From Saccharibacillus endophyticus (GTDB taxonomy: Bacteria > Bacillota > Bacilli > Paenibacillales > Paenibacillaceae), in the NCBI RefSeq assembly GCF_013185185.1, contig NZ_JAAZWE010000002.1, positions 558,001 to 622,000 on the forward strand: 64,000 nt of DNA. The letters run 5' to 3'. Position numbers and translations under genes: made by a program. This document shows positions 25,891 to 34,077 of this stretch, piece after piece; within the stretch, counting starts at the first letter, position 1, and each line of letters opens with the position of its first letter. The notes beneath the pieces were generated by a model, which searched no databases, had not been told where the DNA came from, and saw only the letters and a program-made list of their open reading frames with translations.

Positions 25891-28254
25891 TTAGTTGAGT
25901 TCAGCCACGGTTACGCCGTTGCCGCCCTCGCCGTAGTTGCCCAACCGATATGATTTAACGAGTTTGTGGCGGCGCAAATGCTCTTGGATACCCGTACGCA
26001 AAATGCCCGTTCCTTTGCCGTGAATCAAATATACTTGACCCATATTCGATAAAAATGCCTCATCGAGGAAGCGATCGGTCTCGATCAATGCCTCTTCCAG
26101 ATTCGTGCCGCGCAGATCCAACTCGGATCGCACGCTGTCGTCTTTGGTACGCTTGACCGCGGTAACCGGCTTCTGCTTCGGAGCGGTGACCGGAGACGTT
26201 TGCACGCGTTCGAGCGAGTCGAGCGACACCTTCATTTTCATGATGCCGACCTGTACCAGCGCTTCTTTGCCATCCAGATCGATGACGTGTCCGCGCTGCC
26301 CCAGGTTCGATAAAATGACTTCGTCGCCTGCTCCGATTTTTTGCGAAGCTTTCGCTCCGGTCGGTTTTTTGACCTTTTTCGCACGAGCTTCAGGTTCGGC
26401 TTCGTCAAGCTGCCTGCGGGCCGCGATCAGCTTATGCTCCTTGACCGAAGCCCCTTCCTCCATCGCCAGGCGGCGCAGCTCGGATACAACCTCATCGGCT
26501 TCCTTGCGCGCTTTGGCGATGATGTCGCGTGCTTCGTTCTCGGCTTTTTCGAGTCTTGCTTCGCGTTGGGCTTCTTGCTTCTCCAGCTCGCGCTCATGCC
26601 GGGCACGCAGTTCTTCCATCTCGCGGCGCAGACGCTCGGCTTCTTCGCGCTCTGCTTCCGCTCCAAGCCGATTTTCTTCCAGCGCGCTGATCATGTTCTC
26701 GACGCGCAGATCTTCTTCTTTAACTTCGCCGCGGGCAAAGCTCAAGATTTTGCCCGGCAGCCCCAGACGCTCCGCAATCGCGAACGCGTTGCTTCGTCCC
26801 GGTACGCCGACCAGCAGTCGATACGTCGGGCTGAGCGTTGCCACGTCGAATTCCATGCTTGCATTGATTACGCCATCACGCTCGTATGCATAGGCTTTCA
26901 GCTCGCTGTAATGGGTCGTGGCGACCATGCGGCAGTTGAACTGGTGAATATATTCCAAAATCGCGATCGCCAACGCCGAACCTTCCGCAGGGTCCGTACC
27001 GGCGCCGACCTCGTCGAGCAGGACCAGACTTTTCGGCGTCATGTCTTTCAGAATGCGGATAATGTTCGTCATATGGCTGGAGAACGTACTGAGACTTTGC
27101 TCAATGCTCTGTTCATCGCCGATATCGGCATAGATCGCGTCGAATACGCACAGCTCGCAGCCTTCGTCGGCAGGCACGAACAATCCGGACATCGCCATCA
27201 TGCTGAGCAGGCCGATCGTTTTCAGCGTGACCGTCTTGCCGCCCGTATTCGGACCGGTCACGATGATGCTGGAAAATTCTCCGCCCAGCTCGACGTCAAG
27301 CGGAACGACGGCCTTCGCGTCGATAAGCGGATGACGGCCTTTGCGAATACGCAGATAACCGCGGTCGTTCATCGTCGGTTCGGTCGCCTTCATGCGGTGG
27401 GCCAGACGGCCTTTTGCAAAAATGAAGTCCAACTGCGCCAGCACGTCTACGTCGTACGCCAACAGATCCGCCTGTTCGCCGACGGCAGCCGTCAGCTTTT
27501 GCAGAATGATTTCCACTTCCTGAATCTCGCGCAGTCTCGTCTCGCGCAGCTTGTTGTTCATCGCGACGATCGCTTCCGGCTCGATGAACATCGTCGCGCC
27601 CGAACTGGATTGGTCGTGCACGATCCCGCCGAAGTGCGAGCGGTACTCGGACTTCACCGGAATAACGAAACGGTCGCCGCGGATCGTGATCAACTGATCC
27701 TGAAGCATTTTCGCTACGCTGGACGAACGGATCATCGACTCCAGCTTTTCGCGGATGCGAGATTCTCCGCCGCGCAGCTCGCGCCGGATATTGGCAAGCG
27801 TCGGGCTGGCGGAATCCATCACTTCCGCAGATTCGCCGATGCACGAGTTGATAAGACGCTCCAGATCTTTTTGCTCCGAGATCAGCTCGGCAAGCCCGTC
27901 CAGCAGCTCGACCGGATGCTCCTCGTGCAAAGTCTGGATAAACCGGCGCAGACGGCGCGAACCGTACAGCGTAGTCGCGATGCCGAGCAGCTCGTGCGGG
28001 TTCAGCATGCCGCCGATTCGCGCGCGCTGCACGGCCGGACGAATATCCACAATGCCGCCGAACGGCGGCGATCCCTTCAAACGGTCGACGTGAAACGCTT
28101 CGTGTGTCGCTTGAAGCAGCTTCTGTACCGACGACAGATCGGTATCCGGCTTCAATGCGCGCGCGGCTTCTTTGCCGAGCGACGTCTGAGCCTGATCGGC
28201 CAGTGCGCTTGATATGCGTTCATATTGTAAAATTTCGAATATTTTATCGTTCAA
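25891..28254 (-). CDS. mutS2: MutS2 endonuclease / ribosome-rescue factor
   Basis: A 787-residue protein with the full MutS2 layout: a clamp and lever region, the ABC-type ATPase (Walker A GPNTGGKTVTLK, Walker B segment SLVLLDEVGAGTDPAEG), a long coiled coil (about residues 510-640) and a C-terminal Smr domain (LDLRG and HGKGTG). MutS2 suppresses homologous recombination and, in Bacillus, splits collided ribosomes. The Smr nuclease-related residues are present. It keeps its usual place downstream of zapA and the pheST genes, but rnhC, cvpA and polX, normally nearby, are absent. Confidence 0.95.
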   Translation of the reverse strand: MNDKIFEILQYERISSALADQAQTSLGKEAARALKPDTDLSSVQKLLQATHEAFHVDRLKGSPPFGGIVDIRPAVQRARIGGMLNPHELLGIATTLYGSRRLRRFIQTLHEEHPVELLDGLAELISEQKDLERLINSCIGESAEVMDSASPTLANIRRELRGGESRIREKLESMIRSSSVAKMLQDQLITIRGDRFVIPVKSEYRSHFGGIVHDQSSSGATMFIEPEAIVAMNNKLRETRLREIQEVEIILQKLTAAVGEQADLLAYDVDVLAQLDFIFAKGRLAHRMKATEPTMNDRGYLRIRKGRHPLIDAKAVVPLDVELGGEFSSIIVTGPNTGGKTVTLKTIGLLSMMAMSGLFVPADEGCELCVFDAIYADIGDEQSIEQSLSTFSSHMTNIIRILKDMTPKSLVLLDEVGAGTDPAEGSALAIAILEYIHQFNCRMVATTHYSELKAYAYERDGVINASMEFDVATLSPTYRLLVGVPGRSNAFAIAERLGLPGKILSFARGEVKEEDLRVENMISALEENRLGAEAEREEAERLRREMEELRARHERELEKQEAQREARLEKAENEARDIIAKARKEADEVVSELRRLAMEEGASVKEHKLIAARRQLDEAEPEARAKKVKKPTGAKASQKIGAGDEVILSNLGQRGHVIDLDGKEALVQVGIMKMKVSLDSLERVQTSPVTAPKQKPVTAVKRTKDDSVRSELDLRGTNLEEALIETDRFLDEAFLSNMGQVYLIHGKGTGILRTGIQEHLRRHKLVKSYRLGNYGEGGNGVTVAELN

Positions 28255-28370
28255 GAACGTGACAACTCCTTATCGGTTCTGGAGCCTGAACTTGCGCTCC
28301 GTCCCTTGATTATAGCGGATTCACGGCAGCGAAACCATGATCGGGCATAGACGTTTCCCGACAGGCGAAA

Positions 28371-28409
28371 GCCCTCCCGGATTCGGCGTCGCCGAATTTG
28401 GGGGAGGGC
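28371..28409. terminator. GC-rich hairpin between mutS2 and the diguanylate cyclase
   Basis: GCCCTCCC pairs with GGGGAGGGC and inner ATTCGGC with GCCGAAT. The T run on the minus strand is weak (TTTCG), so termination is only probable. Confidence 0.5.
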
Positions 28410-28441
28410 CTGTCGATTCTGCGTTTTTTTCAATAGATGTT

Positions 28442-29542
28442 CTATCGTCTCTGCTGAGCAATATCGCGGCCCGGTTCGTATTGCTCCACTCGATTTTTGC
28501 CCGAGCGCTTGGCGCGATACAACGCAGCGTCGGCTTTGCTGAACATCTTTTCCGCCGTATCCTCCGGTTCGTAAGTGCATAATCCTACGCTGACCGTAAC
28601 GGGGTGGTTGCCCATGTACGAATAGTTGGCACTTTCTACGGCAGCACGGATTCGCTCTGCATACTCCGCCGACTCCTCGATGCTTTTCTCAGTAAAAATA
28701 ACCGCGAATTCTTCGCCTCCGTACCTGGCGGCAAAATCATTCAGCGAAATATTCATGCCGATTCGGATCGAGACCTCTTTGAGCACCAAATCGCCGATCA
28801 GATGACCGTACGTATCGTTAATTTTTTTGAAGTTGTCGATATCGAACACCGCTACCTGAATTTGCAGTCCGTTGCGTTTGCTCTGATCGACCAGATCTTC
28901 AAGATACTCATAAAACGTGACATGATTGTACAACTGGGTCAAAGCGTCCGTCTTCAGCATCCGCTGGGAAACGACTTTGTCGATAATCATATCCTGTTGG
29001 GACTGCGTCAACTGTTCGACCTGCCTGCCGATCTCGATCGCGCGAACCAGCACCGTGCGTCCCAGAATCAACGAGGCGACCAACATGAACGCCGTAAGCA
29101 AAAACTCCTCGATGCTCCGTTCGTAAAACAAGCGCTCTACCGTGAAATAAAATACCGTGTAGATCGCGATATTCAACGCCCCGAACATCTCCATCAGCTT
29201 GCGGTCGAAATAAATGAGCGGAACGAACATAGGGAGAATAAGAAGTATGCCCGGCGCATTTTCCATGTATACGCCCAAATTCAAGTAATTGACGTAAGCC
29301 AGCGTCAAGCTGACGCCGACCACGACCTGCCTGCCGTAACGGCGCAGCCCTACATACAATACTTCGCCCAGTCCGGCAATCAATAACACCATCAGGCTTT
29401 TGCCGATAAGCAAGCCTACGTCACGCTGCACGTCGTTGCCGTACCCCGAGAAGAAATAGCTCACTTCGACAGCCAACACCATTGCGGCCACAATCCAATA
29501 GGCGTTAAGAATCTGCCGGTTCAGGTTATCGACATTACCCAT
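28442..29542 (-). CDS. Membrane-anchored diguanylate cyclase (GGDEF)
   Basis: A 366-residue protein. About six hydrophobic segments occupy residues 15-185, followed by a short helical linker and a GGDEF domain at about 200-360. The active site reads RYGGEEFAVIF, a functional variant (GGEEF), and VFDIDNFKKINDTYGH is the metal and GTP-binding start. An RxxD inhibitory site is not obvious. It should make cyclic di-GMP in response to a membrane signal. It begins 8 nt after the giant ZapA gene, in the same direction, so the two are probably cotranscribed. Confidence 0.88.
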   Translation of the reverse strand: MGNVDNLNRQILNAYWIVAAMVLAVEVSYFFSGYGNDVQRDVGLLIGKSLMVLLIAGLGEVLYVGLRRYGRQVVVGVSLTLAYVNYLNLGVYMENAPGILLILPMFVPLIYFDRKLMEMFGALNIAIYTVFYFTVERLFYERSIEEFLLTAFMLVASLILGRTVLVRAIEIGRQVEQLTQSQQDMIIDKVVSQRMLKTDALTQLYNHVTFYEYLEDLVDQSKRNGLQIQVAVFDIDNFKKINDTYGHLIGDLVLKEVSIRIGMNISLNDFAARYGGEEFAVIFTEKSIEESAEYAERIRAAVESANYSYMGNHPVTVSVGLCTYEPEDTAEKMFSKADAALYRAKRSGKNRVEQYEPGRDIAQQRR

Positions 29543-29550
29543 GACTCACC

Positions 29551-32500
29551 CTAACGCTGCTCCTGCTCCAGCATTTCCATCCATTCGTTGTATTCTTTGC
29601 GAAGGGCCGCATGCTCTTCCTGAAGCCGGGCATATTCCCGTTCGGCCGCTTCGCGCTTGTCTTTATCCAATTCGCGTTCGACATGAAGAATGCGAAGCTG
29701 ATGAGAAAGAACTTCATATTGCTCCGTCACCTGCCCCAGTTCGTTTTGCAGCCTTTCGCGCTGCGCATCTTCGCTTAATGCGCCGCTCTCGGACGCGGAA
29801 AGCCGTTCTTCAAGATGGGCCTTCTCTTCATCCCACGTAAGCCGGCGCTCCTTAAACTCTTCCAACTCGGCTTGCAAACGACGAGCCTGCCCTTCAAGCT
29901 CCTTGACGGATTTCTCGGCGACAAGAAGTTCGTTTCGCAGATCGCTATTCTCGTTCCCTTTTTGCGCTTCGCGTGCCGCAGCTTCTTCCAGCTTGCGTTC
30001 TGCCGCATTCTTTTGTTTGATCAACAATCGCTCGCGCTCGTTGAACTCTTCCAACTCGCGGCGCTGACGCGCGGTCTCGATCCGCCACGAGGCTTCGCGT
30101 CCGCCGAACTCCGCCATGCGCGCGGACAGCTTCTCGCGTTCTTCCTGCCACTGCGTTTCGGCGTCCAGACGGCTTTGCGCTTCGCGCTCGGCTTCTTCCA
30201 AAGCTCGGGAAGTCTGACGTGCCGTGTCGCGTTCCGCTTGCAGTTCGGTTTCCAATCCGGCGATCTGCGCTTCAAGACCGGAAGCCCGTTCGCTCCACCT
30301 ATCGACCGAGCGGCGCAGATTTTCGAGCTGTTCGCCCAGATCGCTTTCCCGAAGCTCCGCCGCCGCTTCGCGTTCGCGGGATGCCGACAATTCGTTTTCA
30401 AGCCGCGCATATTCCCGGGCGCGCTCTTCTTCGCCGGCCGTCAACGCTTCGAGGCCGTTCTCCAATTCTTCTTTTTGAACGCGCAGGCTGTTCGCCTGCT
30501 CTTCCAGATCCCCGATCAAACGTTCTTGGCGTTCGCGTTCCACGTTCCAATCGCTTTCGCGGCGCGCATAGTCTTCCAATCGGCCGGACAGTTCCGACAA
30601 GCGCTGCTCCAGTTCGCTCAAGCTTACGCGCAGCTGATCGGTTTCCGCGGTCAGTTCGCCGTTTCGCCATACGGCGGAATCGCGCTCGGCGCGAATCTGT
30701 TCCAGTTCCCGCCGAACGTCGTCCCGGGCTTCCGCCAGTTCGCTTTCGCGCGTTTCCGCTTCATGCAATCGGCCGGCAAGCGATTCCCGCTCGGCCGCGG
30801 AAACATCGATCCGCTCGTGCAGCACCGCAAGTTCCGAAGTTGCTTGAGCTCGCGATTCTTCCAGCGATTCAAGGCTTTGCCGCGCTTCGGACAGCTCGGA
30901 TTCCAGACGGGATTTGACTTCTTCCAGGCGAATCGTCTCGCCGGTCAAATACTCTTCGCTGCCGTTCAGCTCGCGGATGCGTTCTTCCAGCGAGCTTCGC
31001 GTCGCGCTCAACTCTTCGCTCCGCGCAGCCAATTCCGCTTCCAGTTCCTGCTTCTCGCCGCGAAGCGCTTCGACGAATCCCGCGGATTCTTCCAGGCGCC
31101 GCTCCAATGCGTTTTGAGCCTCGACCAACGCTCCCGTTTCGATGCGGGCCGCCGCCAGTTCGGCTTCCAACGTCCGCTTCTCGGCCGCCAACGCTTCGGC
31201 GCTTTCATTCAGCGCCGACAACCGCAGCTCCAGCTCGTCCTGCGCTTCCGCAAGGCGTCCGGACGTTTCGCGCTCGCCGCGCAGCTGTTCGCCCAACGCG
31301 TCCCGCTCGCTTTCAAGCTCGCCGATACGGGCCCGAAGCTCGCCCGCCGCCTGGTTTTGCTGCCGCAGCTCGCTATCCAGCGCGCGTTCGCGCCCGATCA
31401 GCTCGTTCAGCTCTTCTTCCAGGCGGACCGCTTCGCCGGTCAGATATTCCTCGCTGCCGACCAGCTCGCCGACGCGCGCTTCCAGACCCGCGCGCTCCGC
31501 TTCAAGCTCGGAGCCGCGCGCCTGCGCCTCGGCAAGCCTGCTTTCCAGTTCCGCGATCCGCGATGCGCGTTCGGCCGCTTCGCGTTCCTGCGCCTCGCGC
31601 CGCGACGCCCACTCCTGTTCGGCCAGACCGTATTCGTCCAAACGAACGCGAAGCGCCGAGCCTGCTTCCTCGGCTTCGGCCAGCTGCTTATGCAGCTCGG
31701 ACAACCGGAGTTCCAAATCGGATTTTTCGTTCGACAGGTCGCTTGACCGGCTTTCCGAACGAATGATTTCCGCTTTGGATGCTTCCAGCTCGGCCTTCAA
31801 AGCTTCTTTGGCTTCGCTCAGCGACATCCATTCGCTTTCCAGCTCGTCTTTTTCGGTCGATAACGCTTGTAGGCGGCTTTCAAGAACCTGCTTTTCGCCG
31901 CTGAGCGCTTCCGCTTGCCGTTCAAGCAGACCTTTCTCGTCCGTCGCGTTTCGGAGCGCCTGCTCCAAAGAGGTCGCCTGCTCGTTGGCGGCACCCAATT
32001 CCGTTTCCAGACGAATTTTGTCCGCGGACAAAGCATTCCCTTCAAGAATGAGATGCTGCTTCTCCGCATCCGCCGCTTCCAATTCGCCTTGAATCCGCTG
32101 TTTCTCCGCATCCACGGCTTCCAGTTCGCTTTGAAGACGCTGTTTCTCCGCCGAAACGATCTCCAATTCGTTTTCCAAACGGGCTTTCTCGCCGGAGGCT
32201 TCCTCAAGCTCGGCGGCAAGGCGCGTATTGACTTCGCCCAGCGTTTGCAGTTCGCTGCCCAGACGACCGGCTTCTTCTTCGCGTTCGGCCAAACTTTCTT
32301 TGAGTTCCGAACGGGAAGTTTCCGCTTCTTCAAGCAGCGATTCGAACGTGTTTTTTTCGTCGTTCCAAACGCGTTCCTGTTCTTCCCACGCAACCAACTT
32401 CGCCGACAGGCCGGCGTTTTCTTTCGCCAGAGCGGCTTCGGTCTCGGCCAACTCGTTCGTCCGAAGCTCCAACTGCTCGTGCGCTTGGCGCTGCTGCCCG

Positions 32501-33699
32501 ATCTCCAGACGCAAACGTTCCTGCTCTTCCCTCAGTTCCCGCTCCGTTTCCTGCAGTTCCGAAAGTCCGGCTTCCAACTCGCCGCGGCGCGCTTCCTCTT
32601 CCGCTTCCCGCTCGCGCAGTTCCTGAAGCTTGGCGCGAGCGTCTTCGTAACGCTCGGACAACTCCTGCTCGCGGTTTCGGGTCTCGCTCAGTTCCGATTC
32701 CAAACGGGCATGTTCCTCGCTCCAGACGCTCTCGCTTTCTTCCAGTTCGTTCACGCGGGCTTCAAGCTTCTCGCGAAGCCCGGCCGATTCGCGCAGCGAT
32801 CCTTCCAGCTCCGAAGTCCGCGTTTCGGCTTGCTCGAGCTGCTTTTGCAGCTCCTGTCCTCGCGAACGCATCTCCTCCAGCTCGGCATCGAGCTTGCGGT
32901 TTTGCTCAGCCGCCTGCGTTTCCGACTGCTCAAGCTCTTGCACTCTGGCTTCCAGCTTGCTTCGCACGGCTTGGAGGTTGTCTTCTTCTTCGCGCAGCAG
33001 TCCCAACTCCGATTCCAGCTCCGCGCGCCGGGATTCGCCGACCGACAAGCGCTGCCGCAATTCCTGTCCCTGCGTTTCCAGTTCGGAGATCTGCTTGCGG
33101 CTTTCGGCCAGCGCCGTTTGTCCGCGCCCCAGCTCCGAACGAGCGTTTTTCAATTCGCCGGACAGTCCTTCATTCGTTTTGCGTTCGGCAGCCAGTTTCT
33201 CGTTAACGCTTTTGAGCGCCGTCCGAGTCTCGCCGCCGGATTTTTCCGCTTCGGCCAGTTTGCTTTCCAACTGCTTTTTCTGTCCGTTCAACCGTTCCAG
33301 TTCCGCGTTGGCTTTTTGGATTTCTTCGTTGCGCGCGGCCAATTCGGTTTGCGCTTCCGCCAATCGCACATTTTCCGCGCGAAGCTCTTCCGCCGCCAGC
33401 TTATCCGCTTCGCGCTGTTCGCGAAGTTCTTCCAATTCTGCCAGAATCACTTCCGACTTCGCCGAAGCTTCGTCCAAGCGTCCTTGCAAATCCTGATTCA
33501 TGACATTCGTTTCCGCCATATTGACCGCGGCCAGCACCGCGATTCGTACCGTATCCAATCTCGGATGCCCGGTCGCGATCGCCGTCATGCGCTCGTCGAC
33601 CAGATGGGCTACCCGTTTGACATACTCCTGGCTGCTTCCGAAAATTTTATAGGACGTCCCGTAAATTTCCACGCTGACTGTTTTCCGTTCTTCAGCCAT
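29551..33699 (-). CDS. ZapA-domain giant coiled-coil protein, 1382 residues
   Basis: Residues 1 to about 95 are a ZapA domain (VSVEIYGTSYKIFGSSQEYVKRVAHLVDERM, then DTVRIAVLAAVNMAET), the small FtsZ-bundling module of the division ring. Normal ZapA is about 85-140 residues. Here roughly 1290 residues of almost uninterrupted heptad-type coiled coil rich in Glu, Leu, Arg, Ala and Ser follow. Internal repeats include about four 14-residue units near residues 506-553 (DAEKQRIQGELEAA type) and SEEYLTGE-xx-RLEE near 752 and 916. No membrane segment or signal peptide. The ATG follows AGGAG. It occupies the conserved zapA site between pheT and mutS2. A filament-forming division scaffold is inferred only. 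Confidence 0.85.
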   Translation of the reverse strand: MAEERKTVSVEIYGTSYKIFGSSQEYVKRVAHLVDERMTAIATGHPRLDTVRIAVLAAVNMAETNVMNQDLQGRLDEASAKSEVILAELEELREQREADKLAAEELRAENVRLAEAQTELAARNEEIQKANAELERLNGQKKQLESKLAEAEKSGGETRTALKSVNEKLAAERKTNEGLSGELKNARSELGRGQTALAESRKQISELETQGQELRQRLSVGESRRAELESELGLLREEEDNLQAVRSKLEARVQELEQSETQAAEQNRKLDAELEEMRSRGQELQKQLEQAETRTSELEGSLRESAGLREKLEARVNELEESESVWSEEHARLESELSETRNREQELSERYEDARAKLQELREREAEEEARRGELEAGLSELQETERELREEQERLRLEIGQQRQAHEQLELRTNELAETEAALAKENAGLSAKLVAWEEQERVWNDEKNTFESLLEEAETSRSELKESLAEREEEAGRLGSELQTLGEVNTRLAAELEEASGEKARLENELEIVSAEKQRLQSELEAVDAEKQRIQGELEAADAEKQHLILEGNALSADKIRLETELGAANEQATSLEQALRNATDEKGLLERQAEALSGEKQVLESRLQALSTEKDELESEWMSLSEAKEALKAELEASKAEIIRSESRSSDLSNEKSDLELRLSELHKQLAEAEEAGSALRVRLDEYGLAEQEWASRREAQEREAAERASRIAELESRLAEAQARGSELEAERAGLEARVGELVGSEEYLTGEAVRLEEELNELIGRERALDSELRQQNQAAGELRARIGELESERDALGEQLRGERETSGRLAEAQDELELRLSALNESAEALAAEKRTLEAELAAARIETGALVEAQNALERRLEESAGFVEALRGEKQELEAELAARSEELSATRSSLEERIRELNGSEEYLTGETIRLEEVKSRLESELSEARQSLESLEESRAQATSELAVLHERIDVSAAERESLAGRLHEAETRESELAEARDDVRRELEQIRAERDSAVWRNGELTAETDQLRVSLSELEQRLSELSGRLEDYARRESDWNVERERQERLIGDLEEQANSLRVQKEELENGLEALTAGEEERAREYARLENELSASREREAAAELRESDLGEQLENLRRSVDRWSERASGLEAQIAGLETELQAERDTARQTSRALEEAEREAQSRLDAETQWQEEREKLSARMAEFGGREASWRIETARQRRELEEFNERERLLIKQKNAAERKLEEAAAREAQKGNENSDLRNELLVAEKSVKELEGQARRLQAELEEFKERRLTWDEEKAHLEERLSASESGALSEDAQRERLQNELGQVTEQYEVLSHQLRILHVERELDKDKREAAEREYARLQEEHAALRKEYNEWMEMLEQEQR

Positions 33700-33982
33700 C
33701 TTCGCCCGCTCCTCTCCGTCATTGAAATGTTTAGGTTTCTTTTATCGATTTTTTTCATTATTAGATTTCGTTATCGGATTTCGTCGAATCGTCCGTTCGC
33801 TGCTGAACGTTTTCAAAAAGTTCCGGCGGATCGTCCTTTTCGGCAGTCCCGCCGGATCATAACCCTATCGGGTTATGACGCTTTTTTGTTCCGAAAGTTG
33901 CTTTTTGTTCATCAAATCGTTGCATAGGAAGGCTTTGAGCATCCTGATTTCGGAAAACGAGGTTTTTCGTGCTTGTACAGCC

Positions 33983-34055
33983 AAAAACCGCATCCTTCTT
34001 CAAGGCTCCGGGCCGCAGGGCGGACCGGACTCCTAAAGAATTCGATGCGGTTTTG
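33983..34055 (-). terminator. Terminator of the pheST operon
   Basis: On the minus strand AAAACCGCATC pairs with GATGCGGTTTTT; an inner AGGAGTCCGG/CCGGAGCCT pairing extends the stem. It follows the pheT stop by 23 nt. Confidence 0.8.
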
Positions 34056-34077
34056 CTCTTCTCCTGCCGGAACCTGC

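Noticed and set aside
26341..28212. A 623-codon plus-strand frame opposite mutS2
   Set aside because: mutS2 is unmistakable on the other strand; this frame has no motif or ribosome site.
29815..33927. Two long plus-strand frames (643 and 670 codons) opposite the giant ZapA gene
   Set aside because: They are antisense mirrors of a GC-biased, Glu/Leu/Arg-rich coiled coil, rich in Phe/Gln/Arg runs, without ribosome sites or recognisable domains.
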